Shown: one piece after another, positions 35,301 to 47,910 of the stretch
How the letters are laid out: every line of letters starts with the position of its first letter
How positions within the stretch are numbered: position 1 is the first letter of the stretch
Assembly (NCBI RefSeq): GCF_910596095.1
Contig: NC_056550.1
Coordinates: 4,154,001 to 4,218,000 of the forward strand
Reading direction: 5' to 3'
DNA length: 64,000 bases
Source of the DNA: Thunnus maccoyii
Taxonomy: Eukaryota; Chordata; Actinopteri; Scombriformes; Scombridae
Notes under the pieces: generated by a model
The model's input: the letters and a program-made list of their open reading frames with translations, nothing else
Database searches by the model: none
What the model was told of the DNA's origin: nothing
Program-made: the position numbers and the translations under genes

Positions 35301-38300
35301 ATGGCTGGAGTCAAATTAGTCCATGGTTGAATACCTGGTTTGTCCTGTATGTGCTGAGGCAGAAACTTCTGGAAGGTGTTGAAGATTCCAGCGTTGGAAA
35401 TGACAACAGGGGCATGGACCTCAATCTCTTCTTGTCCTTTAAGCACTGTCACACCTATCACATCCACACACACACAGCAGAGGCATTCAGCATTGCGAGG
35501 TAGGGAGTCAAAATTTTTATATTAGAGCACACATAGAAAGCTTCTTTTTAATGTTCCTTGCTTGGGGTAGCTTATAAGGAATCATAGAGTGGTTCCTTAC
35601 ATACAATAAAAAATTCAAACCCAAACACCTTTAAACACTTGAGACAGGTGTCTTAAAGATGGGGATAATGGATGGACTTGTCAACAAAGTTAACCACTCC
35701 TAATTCATGCCTGACCACAACCAGCCTGTCACAGTGAACCTGTCAAAATCCCCACTTCTGTCAACATGTGTTCTGATTACTGTCAACATGACCAAGTTCC
35801 AGAGATGCCAAAAGTTCTCCATGTAGAAATACTTTTAACATCCACCAAAATAATGGAAAGTTCCCAGGTTATTTTTTGTATCCAACAAGTAAGAAGAGCT
35901 AATATTTTTGATCACACTGGTATTTATGGTGCAGCAATATTGTCAATACTGCATAGCCAAAGCTCACTTTTTGGTGGTTATATTAACAGATTGTGTAGTA
36001 TCCCCCACTAATTGGTTATAGTAACATGACATAGCTGTAGACGGGAGTCATACTTAAGTCACAAAATTGAGGCATGAGACTTGACTTGGATGGGACTACT
36101 GACTTGACCACCTAATGACCTGGTTGAAATAATAAAAAAAAAAAACCAATCAAGTTTGACTTTTGTCGAATCCTGGAACAATAAAATAGGTCTTCAGAGA
36201 ACTGAGAGACTTGTGACTGACTTACAATTTGCTTATGAAGGCTTCTGACTTGACTTGGACTTGCCCCAAAAGACTAAGATCTAAACAATGAGTCAAAGAC
36301 TTCCATGAACATAACAAGCTGTGCACACTTTTCTTTCCACAATCAGTCTCCCCCTCCCTGTCTCACCATAGGTCTTCCCTTGCTGGTTGAGCAGGATGCG
36401 TTGTACAGGGGCCCTGACCAGCACAGCACCGCCTGCCTGCTGAATGACAGGGATGATGTGAAAGGCAAACTCACTGGCGCCCCCCCGTGGGTAGTATGCA
36501 CCACGCTTGTAGTGGTGAAGAAGGAGAGCATTGATGAGAAAGCTGGACTCTTTAGGAGGGACACCTTAAAGAAAATGACATGATACAGAAGAGTGAAGAG
36601 GGTGTACAGCATGTGTGTGATCTATGATGCTTATGTGTTTCTGTATGTCCAGCACCATAGAACAGGTAGGCAGATAGTGCCTGCAGGTCCTTGTTCTGGG
36701 TGAGGCGGGACATTATTTCTGAATGATTGGTTGCTGCTAGGCGGAACACTGAAGATATGCGATATAATAGGCCAGTCCGGATCAGGAAGTTAACCAGCCA
36801 GTATGGTATGATCTTCAAGGTGGCGATAAGTGGAGTCCTCTGCGAAGCTAGCTGCAAGAGGAGGGCATGCAGGCACATTTAAAAATCATTATCATGATGA
36901 TATACTTTACTTACATAACATCTTTCATATGAGATATGCTGCTTAAAGTGTTTTACACTAACTGTAAACAACTTCAAAATGATTAGAATGTAAAGGCAAA
37001 AAACAGTTACCTATATAGAGTTGAATGCTGTCTGCATATGAGTGAAAATAAATACTGTGAAAAGTCATAGTTGTAACGTAAAGACTAAAAGTCACAGACC
37101 CAGACTTAAGCCTTGTGGGGCTTTTCATGTGTATCCATTTTGTCAAAGGAGACATATTGGATTGTCATGAATTTTTTTGGATTGGACCAATTTCTGGGAA
37201 TGGCAATATCTGTCAGTTGGTCCACCACTTTGGTCCAGACTGAAATATCTCAACTATGATCCTCTTAATTTTTCACTAATGCCACCATGATTGATGAATA
37301 ATTTTGGGGTTTTTTTGGTGAAAAGTCTTGACAACTATTCCATGGACTGTCATGAAATTTAGTACAAACATTCAGCGCACTCATCAACACTCATCTAGCG
37401 CCATCAGCAGGTCAAATTAAAAATTTGTCAAATACTTTGATTTATCACCACATACCTACAAAGCTTAAGACATTCCCATCAGCCTCAGCTATATCTTGTG
37501 TTTAGTGCCAATTAGCAGAAGCTGGTATAATGACATGCTAAATTAAGATTGTGACCATGATAAACATTATACCTGCTAAATGTTTAGTATTTAGCTCAAA
37601 GCACCACTTTAAGTATCAGATAGATGATACCATGGCTTTGACATAGATTCTGACAACTTTATTGATTTATCAAGCTCTTACTGTCTCCTTTAATCACATA
37701 TCCATCCATAAGTACCTCCCTCCCTCTCTACCTTCATCAATCTCATGAACTCATCGATGGCCTCCTCCTCCCCTGGGAACTGTTTCTTCAAGCTATCTGC
37801 CATCTCAGTCTTCCCTGCATGGATATGGTACTCCCTGAGAATAACAGAGAAGAGGAGGATGGGTTAGAGATGGTGGGAATTGTTTTGATGAGGTTGAAGC
37901 CAGGTAGGATTAATAGCTCTCTGTATACACTCTCAAATGTGTGGAAATGCAAAAACAAATGAAGCAATGAATGAATTAAGAATGAAACTGAGCAATACTT
38001 ATCATGTAAAAGACCTGCCCTACCTGCGCTGTTCAGGCTGACCCAAGACCAGCGTATCAAAGTGCTGCTCCAGTTGTGTGAACTGCAACTGTCCCTCTGT
38101 GATCTGATCCAGGGCAACCCTCAGCAGGCTGTTCTCATGAAGCTGGCCCAGGTAATGGATCCCTGGGTTAAATTAACAAAATGTAATTAACACTTTAAAA
38201 ATGAATAACAGAACAACTTTCTGAGTATTTATAAGAGTAGCTAAATCAGTACCCTTGTATTAATTAGTTATTTCAGAGTTTCCCTTTCCGTGTCTAATAT

Positions 38301-41300
38301 GACAATTTGACAATGAAGCTAAGCTGTAATAAAGTTCATTGCCTTCTGTATTGTAGTAATATCTGCCTTTACTGTATATTCATTGTCCATTTTATCCCTA
38401 TACAACATTTGTGTTGGTATTTTTGCAATATTTTTATTATAGCAATAAAGTTTTCCAAGACTCAGAATTTTCAGACTGTTCAACGATGAACCAAAGACCC
38501 CCACTGTGATAGAGCACCTTACACAGTTCAGTGGTTTTGCAGAGTGAATGAGTCTGTAAATATTGCCGTGTCTGCTAATGGCCACCAGAGGGCAGAAAAC
38601 TAATTGTTAATGAGTGAGGTAGAGAAATCTTCATTATCATTTATTTGCACAAATTATTTATGTGCACAAAGTAGGAAGTTGCACCTTCAGATTATAAAAA
38701 TTAGTAATTTGAACTCTATAATTTGCTCCAAATTACTGTAGCAATAGAAAGTGAAGTTACAGATTGTGGGTGTTTTGGTCAGTATGGGAGGAGTATTCAT
38801 TTAGGGAGCTAGCAGGTGTCATGAGAAAGTAGAAAAGATAGTGTGCATGTTACATTAAATTGTCTGTGGGTTGACAACTTACAGTAACTTAGTTATGGGT
38901 TGTTGTGGCTACTCTACTCTTAAACAGTGTTTTGGTACTGATGCGCCTAGAATACTTAATTGCTTCTTTCAGATCCTTGGATCATGGCATTTAACACATT
39001 TGTCCTTGACCCCTCTACACTTTTTTTTTTTACAGTTGTGATGCTACACTAATGAAATTTTGTTTCAGCAGTACTATATATACTGTACATGCTGCATATG
39101 CCACTATAGAGCACTAACCTTTAAGAAAGGCAGTATACAAATAACTTTGAATGATTGATAAACCAATTGAACAAATATGATTTTAAATTATGTTCTGTGT
39201 ACAAAAGAGCACACATGTATTCATTTGTACCCATGAATTAATTTCAGAGCATGATTAATTACTTCATGTGGACAAATTACTATCTTTTTTTTTTCTTCAT
39301 GATACCTGCCAGGCTCCAGTGTTTGGCGTTCCTAAACTGTGTTTCTGTATTTGTACTTTTGTTGTAAAAAAACAAGTCATTATTCCTGATAAGCAACTTA
39401 CAAATCACATAAATCATAATCACATCCACATCCAATCAACTCCTGCAGTTGATCAAAGGCTGTACTTATGTTTTGACAGGCACAGCTTTGTGAGACTGTT
39501 CAGTGGGGTTTGGTTCAGACAGAAACAGAGCTTTGTTTGACACCATGAGTTTTAGCATTACAGTGAACTGCAGGACATGATGGTACAACATATTTGTGGT
39601 TTGAACTGTTACACTGTCCTCGTCACATTCATGGCTCATTATGCTCGGTTTTAACTCGCAACAATAATGTATGTGTTCAAGTTCAGTTGTGCTCTTTTAG
39701 TTAACAGTGCTTTGAGAAATTGAATGTCCTAAATGCAAATTTATAAAAATGTCAAATTTGTAAAAAAACAAAACAAAACAAAACAACCCTACATATTAGT
39801 ATTACATATAAGTTATTCAGACTGGGATTAAAAAGTTGCAGTTATTCTTTTATTTAGTTGTCAGTCTTTTTTGAATATAAGGCAAAGATAAAACATGCAT
39901 CATGGACCTTTATTTGAACACAGCATAACTATCTTCCACCAGCTGGAAGAGAAGGTGCACTGCAGCTCCAGGAAAATAAAAGATACGTGTTGGTATTTGT
40001 TTGTTTGTGTGCTTTGGCATCTTACCCACATCAAACTCAAATCCCTTATTCTGGAAGGTGTGTGTACAGCCTCCAGCCTGATCATGTTGCTCCAGAACTA
40101 CAACTCTTTTCCCAGCTTTGGACAAAAGCGCTGCTGCTGTCAAACCTCCCACACCGCTACCAATCACCACAGCATCCAGAGCAGGGGGAACACGGTCCAC
40201 ATGAAATCCTGCAGGTGAGCAGAGGTTACAGTTCAAAATCACAATGGTGGAAGGTTTGAGAAGCTGTGTCTCAAGAACCATTCATTTTTTCAATGGAATC
40301 ACAACTCTCAGAGACTATATCTGCAGTCAAAAAGATCCAACAGAGAACTGACTATGTACAAATACTGTAATGGCTAACTTTAACTGAGCTTTCTGATGTA
40401 AGTATGGACAGATAATGACATAATGGGCCCCTGGGAACAGACATGTAGAAAGCCCCCTCCTACCTAGCAGCAAGACTTCACTCAGAAACACAATGCTCAC
40501 AGTCATTTTGCAGAAGAACCATAACTCTGAAGTATTAAAGGTCATCTCTACATTTAAATTGAACCCGTTGAATTTCCAAAGAGAAAAATTAATAATGGTC
40601 GCTTCCTGCAAAGGTGCAGGCTTAGGGTCTCCTGACCCCTGTCCTGTGCCCAATAGGCTCGTACAGTGATCCATAAATGACTGTGAGTAATATTTTAGCT
40701 GAGGCCTTTCCTACTTCTAACTCTGGTTAAAGAACAGGTTCAGATTCTGTAAAACAACTGTAATGTTTTTGTTTGTTTTTACTTCCCTTTATTTATAGGC
40801 GTACGACATAGTCACTATATGTCAGCCAGGCATGTCAAAATGACACCATTTTGCATGTGAGTAGTATTATACATGCTTTAGGAGACTTTTTATAGGAAAA
40901 AAAACAAAAATTGAAATTTTGCACTATCTTGTCTTTTTGTCCAGAAATTTTCAATACAGCACAAATATCCAAATATGAATGGATAGAGGAGATTGTCAGG
41001 GTTCTAGGGATATAAGAACCAGGTTGACATTATTCTGATTGATATCAAGTTGTGATGACTTTGAGGAAAGAAAACAAAGTCTTTTTTTCACATTATGGTG
41101 AATCCACTCCACAGTCAGAGTTACATGCTGCATTAGCTTCTCAACACAGTCAAAGAATTACTAGCTACTGTGATTGTTCGTCTTCATATTGGCCATGAAG
41201 TGATCCCTTCTTAGTGCAACTCCAAATGACGAGATGGAACACAAAATCCTTGTTCTACACTTGTGTTTATGTAACAGGTATGAATCTTCTAGTCATTCAT

Positions 41301-41998
41301 TAGTTGGATGTTGAAGGATCATACAAAGCTCTTGTAAACAGATTAAAGGATGGGGTCACAATTTTTCAAGTCTGCCCCAAAACAATAGTCAGGTGCTCAA
41401 ATGAACATTCAAACAGGTTTTTCTTGCTATCATTCCTCCTGTTCATACTGACCATCAGAAGATCCCTTCATAATGCACTTACAATCTAAGTGATGGGGGC
41501 CAAAATCCACAGTCCTCCTTCTGTCAAAAATGAATTTAAAAGTTTATTTGAAGCTGATATGAAGCTTCAGCTGTACAAATGAGTCAAATCAAGCAGATAT
41601 CTTTCAACATTACAGTCAATTTAGTGCCAGTGTCCCTCTTTTTGTCACTATACTTCCATTGGAGCTGAACAGAAAAACACTGTCCATTGAGATACAAGGG
41701 AGGGATTTTTCCCTAAAAAGACTAACTTCCTTTGGGCACCTGATTGTTGTTCTGAGAGACTTAAAAACATTGTGAACTCGTCCTTTAACATCCTCAAGAG
41801 ACACAAGACTCTGTATCAGAAACCTTTCTTACCTCTCTTCAGCCTTTTTTCCCTCTGTTTGCTGTCGATGACCAACGGTCCTGGTGGCCTTAGGCACTTC
41901 TCACTGAACACCTTGTAGCGTTGCCCGGTGGTCAGGAAGAAGATGACGACCACCGCCAGCAGTGCACAGCTCAATACACCCAGCAGCCACCACCACAT
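32334..41998 (-). CDS. retsat: All-trans-retinol 13,14-reductase (retinol saturase)
   Basis: Twelve coding exons, in transcript order: 41833-41998, 40026-40208, 38024-38162, 37732-37834, 36656-36851, 36367-36564, 35335-35454, 35049-35187, 34636-34745, 33360-33526, 32551-32710 and 32334-32461. All have GT-AG junctions and matching phases, total 1,809 nt, and end at TAG. The 602-residue product is close to the mammalian enzyme (about 610). It saturates the C13-C14 double bond of all-trans-retinol at the ER membrane. The N-terminus is a hydrophobic anchor (residues 2-22). The FAD-binding dinucleotide fold has GSGVGG at 72-77 and the ribose-binding Glu at 95. Family blocks include [43 protein letters not shown] and LYLTGQD. 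The ATG has a G at -3. An in-frame GTG eight codons upstream is not needed. Long introns carry repeats. Confidence 0.95.
36040..36295 (+). repeat. ACTTG/GACTTG-type dispersed repeat in retsat intron
   Basis: Repeated GACTTGACTTGG, TGACTTGACC, TTGACTTTTG and GACTTGGACTTG words, of the same type as at 13660-13745. The repeat lies in the intron between exons 6 and 7 of retsat. Confidence 0.5.
41345..41735 (+). repeat. Dispersed repeat, copy 1 (retsat intron 1)
   Basis: From AAAGGATGGGGTCACAATTT to CCCTAAAAAGACT the sequence aligns along its whole length with 63047-63440, with about 80 to 85 percent identity by eye. Shared landmarks include TCCTCCTGTTCATACTGACC, AGAAGATCCCTTCAT and CAAAATCCACAGTCCTCC. 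There is no coding capacity. It is probably a high-copy non-autonomous element. Confidence 0.8.
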
Positions 41999-43453
41999 GG
42001 CAGAGGAGAGCTGTGTGCCCACTATAGAGCACTGAGGTGGCTATTAGAGACAACAGGAGGGTGAGGAGAGGGACAAACAGCAGAGCAGAGAAAAAAACAA
42101 CAGGAAGAAAGCAGTGAGGTAGATTGGAGGAATAGTCTAAATTGAGAAGGGATGAGGGGAAGGTATGAGTGAAGGATGAAGAGGACAGTGGGCAAGAGAA
42201 GCAAGAAGAAAGCTATCCTCCAGCAAGGCGTTCCATCAAACAGACCACTTAACTGCAGAGGAGGAGAGGGTTGAAGTGAGGGGTGAGGCAAAGGAAAGGG
42301 AGGATAGATGGTTATTAAGCTTAAGAACCAAAATTAAAGGACATAAAACACATGACATTTTGGAAATTCTGATTCCACAAAGAGGAGAGCAGATAGCACA
42401 TTCTCCACACCAAGGACATGAGACTGCCAGAGAAGAGAGAGACGGTTGTTCATCACTTCATCAGACTCGACTCAGAGCGGTGCTCACAACCAGTGCTAAT
42501 TTGTTGCTCATTATTGAACTGCCTTGGGATGAATTTGTTTCTTCTAAACATCTCACCATTTAACTGAAACTGCATGCTTGGGAACAAAGATGCTTTCAGA
42601 GCTCAGATGCTGTGAACAGGACACTTTGGGGTCACTTGGCTTTCCAAGTTAATGGGCTGAGGTGCATACATGTATGTTAGTATGACTATTTCAGTTCAGC
42701 CTTCCAGAACCCACGAGGGTGGATGTTTCAGAGAATCAGGCTGTGACATTTTTCAAAATTCAAAAGGTTTAATTTGTCACATGTCCATACAACATGTGCA
42801 GTGAAATGCAGAGTGGCAGACTTGTGAGGCTGAGCTAACAGGCTAGTGTGCAAAAAGAAAAATAGAAATAAGAACAATAATAAAAAAAAAGATAAATAAA
42901 TGTGCTAAAAGTATCAAAATGCTAAAGTCAGTAATGGCCCAGTGTGTTGAAGTGGGCTTTTTCCAGTGTATAAAAATGTAATATCTGTAATACTTAGTTT
43001 TTTGGGTGCAGTATTTTCCTATAATATACTAGAAAGGAACTGATATGTAACTGTATATTTATTGGAAGGTTCCTGGAAAAGAACTATGTAATTTGGTATT
43101 TATTGTATGGGGAAATGGAGACAGTGTCCAATTGTTACACTCAGTTAATTCATATCTAGATTAAACTATAGTCAACATGAAGTTTCCAATAATAAATGAA
43201 TGATGATGAATAAATATTTGGGGATAAACAGGATGATTGGATTTAAATGGAGCAGTTCTTTTAAGGAAATTCCTCTGTAAAACAACTGCTCATATACTCA
43301 ACTAACTGAACTAAAATCATTTTTTCAGAATGTCAACTATTTTCTCTTTAATTAGTTCCAAACTAAGTGTATGCTAAGGCGTTCGTTTAGAAAGCTGTAC
43401 ATTCTCTCACATAAAGTTTTCTTTGTTTTCTTAATTTAATTTATGGTTACAAT

Positions 43454-43958
43454 TAGGGATGTCACTTTCGGTTAATTTTGCTTTAGACAGACCGACATCC
43501 ATTAACCGATAACTATAACCAATAAATTTTCTCTAGCTGTTAGCCTTGGAGAAACGTTCCAGGACGTTTTGGACTTGTTTTCACTCGCCATGAATTTATT
43601 TCCTCTGTGGTGGAAAACACGTTACATGAGCCTTCAGAAACTCCTGCAGGTTAAACTGGATTAAGAAAACACTTTTAGGGTTGACTAACTCTAATACACT
43701 CACTATAAACAGACTTTAAGACACTTGCTAGCCTTGCAACATTAATGCTACAAACAACCTATAATGCAACACTCTGAGTAGAAGTTGGTTTTACGCTGGT
43801 ACTTTATGCATTCAAAAAGAATATCTGATGTTGTGAACATGTAATTGTCTAGCTGCTAGCGGAGTGTGTATGTAAATTAACCCATAGACCAACATGTGTA
43901 ACTGGTCAAAAATATTCTTGGCGGTTGACGGATTAACAGTTTACCGTTGACATCCCTA
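43454..43958 (+). mobile_element. Non-autonomous hAT-type element (MITE)
   Basis: The 505-bp element starts TAGGGATGTCA and ends with the complement TGACATCCCTA. It is flanked by near-identical 8-bp sequences, GTTACAAT on the left and GTTCCAAT on the right, as expected for hAT target duplications. No transposase frame is present. Confidence 0.8.
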
Positions 43959-44639
43959 GTTCCAATATCAGTTGCCAAAGACAAAGCATTGTAGTTTATT
44001 TCTTAACAAGACAAGGTCACAACCTAGTATAAGGCTGGACAGTGTATGAAATGCTAGGGGGATTTTAATTTGTATGTTGTCTGGTTACTATCAGACATAG
44101 ACATTGCAAGTTTGGTGCTGTACAATATTACAATTAAAATAATAATTATTAAATACATTGCACCAGATTTTGGATGTAGACTATATAAAAAAATATATTT
44201 TATACATTTATACCCACAACATGAAAAATAGTTTTAGTGCAGTAACTATCAAGTTAATCATTAATGCTGAGTGTAAATGACCCCAAAACAGTAGGTTCCA
44301 TGTGTGTGAAGTTTGCATTCGTAAATGTATTTATTATATTGCTTTTATTTTATTTACCATGAACATGGAATTGCTAAATTTTGAAAGACACTAGACACAT
44401 GTAACACGCGGACATTGACAATAAGTTACGCTGGTGATGGCACACAGATCCTCTCTTCTCATGTAAATGTAACATGACACAAACAGGTTTTATTTTGATA
44501 AACTGACCACACATTGGGAATCTAGGGTTACTTTCTCGCCTGACAAAATATTTAAACTTAATAAAGTGACGTATTAATAGTCCTACAGCACCCTGTTTAC
44601 TAGTGCCACATGTGAAACATGACTGTGTCCGCGTATCTT

Positions 44640-45090
44640 CCACAGGTTGGTGCTCTCAGTGTCGAAGCCTCCGTGTGAGACGCTTCAGCCAGTAAATGTG
44701 CTTTTAAAACTTATTTTGGGAATGCACTTAGTCCCGCTGAGAGGCTGGGTGCCTGCAGACATGACTATGGAAGCGCTGTAAATGCCCCCTGATGACGTAA
44801 TAAAAAACTGAATCCTTTTCGAAGAGCAACAGCCAGTGGGGAAATTCCAACACTCAGCCATCCGACCAATGGTGTAACTTCATCACTCAGTCAGTGAGTC
44901 AGTCAGAGTTGGACAGACATTTGGGGTTATAGGGCTGGTCAATGGCCAGTCCAGCCAAAAATATATTAAAAGACATGCTGTTGTCTGTCTTTCAGAGTTT
45001 CAAGTCTTTGTGTCTTTGTGGCCATTAGTCTGTAAACAAATAATATTGACGGAGGAGAGCCAGGATGATTCATAAAGGACGGATCAAGGG
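44640..45090 (+). other. Intergenic segment upstream of retsat with promoter-like words
   Basis: It contains TGATGACGTAA (CRE-like, about 44791) and GACCAATGG (CCAAT box, about 44865) in moderately GC-rich DNA. Direction and target are unknown; retsat starts at least 2.6 kb to the left. No exon is recognised. Confidence 0.2.
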
Positions 45091-45091
45091 A

Positions 45092-45320
45092 GGGATGAAG
45101 GGGTGAGGGTTGAGGGTCGAAGGGTGAGGGATGAAGAGATGAGGGTCGAGGGGTGAGGAATGAAGGGATGAGGGTCGAGAGATGAAGGTCGGGGGTTAGA
45201 GATGAAGGGATGAGGGTCGAGGGGTGAGGGATGAAGGGATGAGGGTCGAGAGGTAAGGGATGAAGGGATGAAGGTCGAGGGGCGAGGGATGAAGGGATGA
45301 GGGTCGAGGGGTGAGGGATG
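45092..45320 (+). repeat. 29-bp minisatellite
   Basis: The unit begins GAGGGTCGAGGGGTGAGGGA and recurs at 45141, 45170, 45212, 45241, 45270 and 45299, mostly exactly 29 bases apart, with one disrupted unit near 45184. It is strongly purine-biased on the + strand (G and A), so it could form triplex or other non-B DNA. Confidence 0.9.
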
Positions 45321-45419
45321 CGTGTGAAACGGTAAGATGTGCAGCTCATAGACGCAGGGATGAAACAAAAACATGAGGCAATTAAGACGTAGGGAGCAGG
45401 CATGTGGGGATATACGACC

Positions 45420-45720
45420 TGGTCCTAGCTAGGGCTGAAGCAGTCTGTTGCCGCATCGTAGTGGCGGCAGGATGGAATCATCCGTGTGCCAGTGCGGGGG
45501 GCGAGAACCCACAAGCGAGTCGGCTGGAGCGGTGGTGGAACTGCAGGCTGTGCAGAACTGGAAAGCCTGGCTTTATAGGCCGCGGAGGGGCGGGATGGCA
45601 GAGGGCAGAGTGAGAGTGCTTGCGGGCACAGAGTTAACAACGGCTGGAGCAAGGGGATCAGTGACAGGGGGGGCTGAAGACACAGAAAAAACATTTGGGT
45701 GTTGGGGAAGGGAGGGGAAC
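45420..45720 (+). other. GC- and CpG-rich patch next to the minisatellite
   Basis: This is the most GC-rich 300 bases of the window, with CGCATCGTAGTGGCGGC, GCGGGGGGCGAG and GCCGCGGAGGGGCGGG. It has no convincing exon. It may be a dispersed repeat or an unmethylated island. Confidence 0.3.
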
Positions 45721-46479
45721 AGGAATAGACAGTAGGAAATTGAGTGGGTCCATCAGAGGGATCTTGCATCAATAGATACCCAAACAGCCTACAAGGCAGA
45801 CTATCAAATTCCAGCTACATAGGTGTGAGACCAAGTATACATATTATAGGAAAACATGAATAGTATATTCTGTATGCCTCCATATTTGACATGCATCAAA
45901 TAAACCGATATCATATTGTATGTGTGTATTATTCAGTCTAGTTTGCCTAATGTTCCAAGCGTTAGAAATGAAACAAAAAAATAACTGCAATTTATTCTCA
46001 TCATCTCCCAGGTCACAGACCAAATGCACTCTACCTTCCTCATTTACATACTTATATTGCCAGGGATAAGATACCGCTTCTCAGGTGGACATAGCATAGA
46101 GTTCCACACCAAAAGGTTTCTGTTCTATCTATTTGAGGGTCTTTAGAAAAGTAGAAAGGTAGAAAAGTTTGGGAACTCCTCACCAAACTGCATTTCAGTT
46201 GGTGCAATCACCAGAGGCAGTGCATGTTCTTCGGGTCTCATAATTTGGATATATCAGTGTTTGTCAATTGTTGATGTTTTGTCTTACTTACGCATCACCA
46301 TGTGACCCTGCACCTCAGCTTATAACAGACATAGTTATAGAAAAATGATTAGGGAATGATTATGAAGTTACAACCTGTAAAATAAAGTGTTACCCATATG
46401 TCACTGTTGGTAAACTGTATAGTAACATGCTTTACATGCTTGAGTGCAAATATGCAGGGCAATGTAAAGGTTTTACAGA

Positions 46480-46890
46480 GGATTATGTGTTAGACAAGGA
46501 TGAGGATATACAGAGGACAGAGTTCAGCATCCCGATGGCCTGAGGAGAGAAGCTTTTTCTCATGTTGGACTTGTGCTGACAGAGATGTTTGTCTGAGCAC
46601 AGAAGCTTGAATAGTCCATTTTTAAGGTGATGAGTATCCTTCATAATCATACTAGCTCTGGTTCTGCACATTTTGCTGTTTAAATCCTGCAGAGTGTGTA
46701 GATCTGATGGTACAACACTCTCTGTAGGGCTCTCCTTGTTGGTGATCTGGCCTATCAGTATCAGCAAACCTAACAATGGACTTGAAGCTGTTCCTGACCA
46801 CATCGTCATGCATGTACAGGTTGTGCAGGAGGAGGATGAGTATATAACCTTGGTGGTGGCTCTTGCCCAAGCTGACCACCAGAGTTCTGG
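46480..46890 (-). pseudogene. LINE remnant: reverse transcriptase piece joined to C-terminal end
   Basis: On the minus strand, LHNLYMHDDVVRNSFKSIVRFAD resembles the FADD region of fish CR1/RTE-type LINEs, but the last acidic residue is lost and the frame shifts just after it. Further along, MRKSFSPQAIGMLNSVL resembles the conserved SFFPRAI-LLN C-terminal block. Several hundred codons between the two are missing, so this is an internally deleted copy. Confidence 0.6.
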
Positions 46891-46929
46891 CTGTGAGAAA
46901 GTCCAGGATCCAGCTGTGTATATTTTAAT

Positions 46930-47026
46930 AATATATAATATAATATAATATAATATAATATAATATAATATAATATAATATAATATAATATAATATAATA
47001 TAATATAATATAATATAATATAATAA
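46930..47026 (+). repeat. TAATA pentanucleotide microsatellite
   Basis: About 18 uninterrupted copies of ATAAT, next to the LINE remnant. Confidence 0.95.
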
Positions 47027-47574
47027 TATGTTTTCCTTCCTTTTCTTTATTTAAACCTGTGTATGAATCTCTTCTGATTGTAACCACAATCAGAAAAGAA
47101 ATTCTGTCTACAGAAAAGAAACAGAAAATCAAAACTTATTTAATTCAATTTGCAAATCAGTCATTTATTCAGTATAGATAGACAGAAGCATCAACAATGT
47201 CTGATTCTGCAACCAACAGTTTGACAATAAAAATTTGCTTTGAAGAGAGGCTACTAATACTGTGTGTAGAGCACAAGTGCCATGTCTTTCTGCACAACCA
47301 GTTAAAAACAATACTCGTCATTGTACACGAGAGCTTTCTGGGGATTTCGGTCAACCTCCCAACAGACCAGAGATGAGAAAAAAGTTGCAAGGTAAAACTT
47401 TTTACTGTTGATTACAGAATTGCATTCCAATTAGACATTTGAAACTGAGTCCATTTACAGTGATAGGACTAAGCTAAGGAAGCCACAAATGTTACACCTC
47501 AATACGTACTTGTCATGGGGAGTACTACTCAGTCTGTGAAAATAGTTACATAATGCTTTTTTTTAAAAATTTTG

Positions 47575-47910
47575 CTCTGAGAGGATCTTTCTTAAGTCTG
47601 ATGATGTCATAGTGACATCATCAGGCTTGGAGACAAGATTTAAAACAGAAAACCTACATTAAAAACTGAGGATGTTGAGTTTGAAACACAGCATTTAGGA
47701 GGCATGGAAGTGTTTAATGAAGAGATGCTACTGACTTGCATTATGGGAAATGTAGGATGTAGTGTTTTTGTAGCATACTAGCTCCTAAAATCAGGATATC
47801 TCAGCCTCTGCTTCTTCAATTTTGACCATACTTCTTAAAGTATCTTCTGAGTCACTAAACATTATGACAAGCTGTACTAAATTACCAGAGTACCTCTTTA
47901 AAGTAACAGT
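47575..47910 (+). repeat. Dispersed repeat with palindromic core, copy 1
   Basis: It contains GATGATGTCATAGTGACATC, a near-perfect palindrome, then TTGAAACACAGCAT, TGACTTGCATTATGGGA, AGTGTTTTTGTAGC and TGCTTCTTCAATTTTGACCA. The same blocks occur in the same order at 59870-60340. It is non-coding. Confidence 0.75.

Noticed and set aside
42022..42291. 89-codon minus-strand frame just upstream of retsat
   Set aside because: Low-complexity Pro/Ser/Leu composition from an antisense purine-rich tract. The retsat start at 41998 has the better context and family fit.
42740..42960. Possible fish repeat with TTTGTCACATG and GTGAAATGCAGAGTGGC
   Set aside because: Resembles the edge of a common dispersed element, but I could not define ends or a family.
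45404..45772. Overlapping frames on both strands in the GC-rich patch
   Set aside because: Open only because stop codons are rare in GC-rich DNA; no domain or splice evidence.
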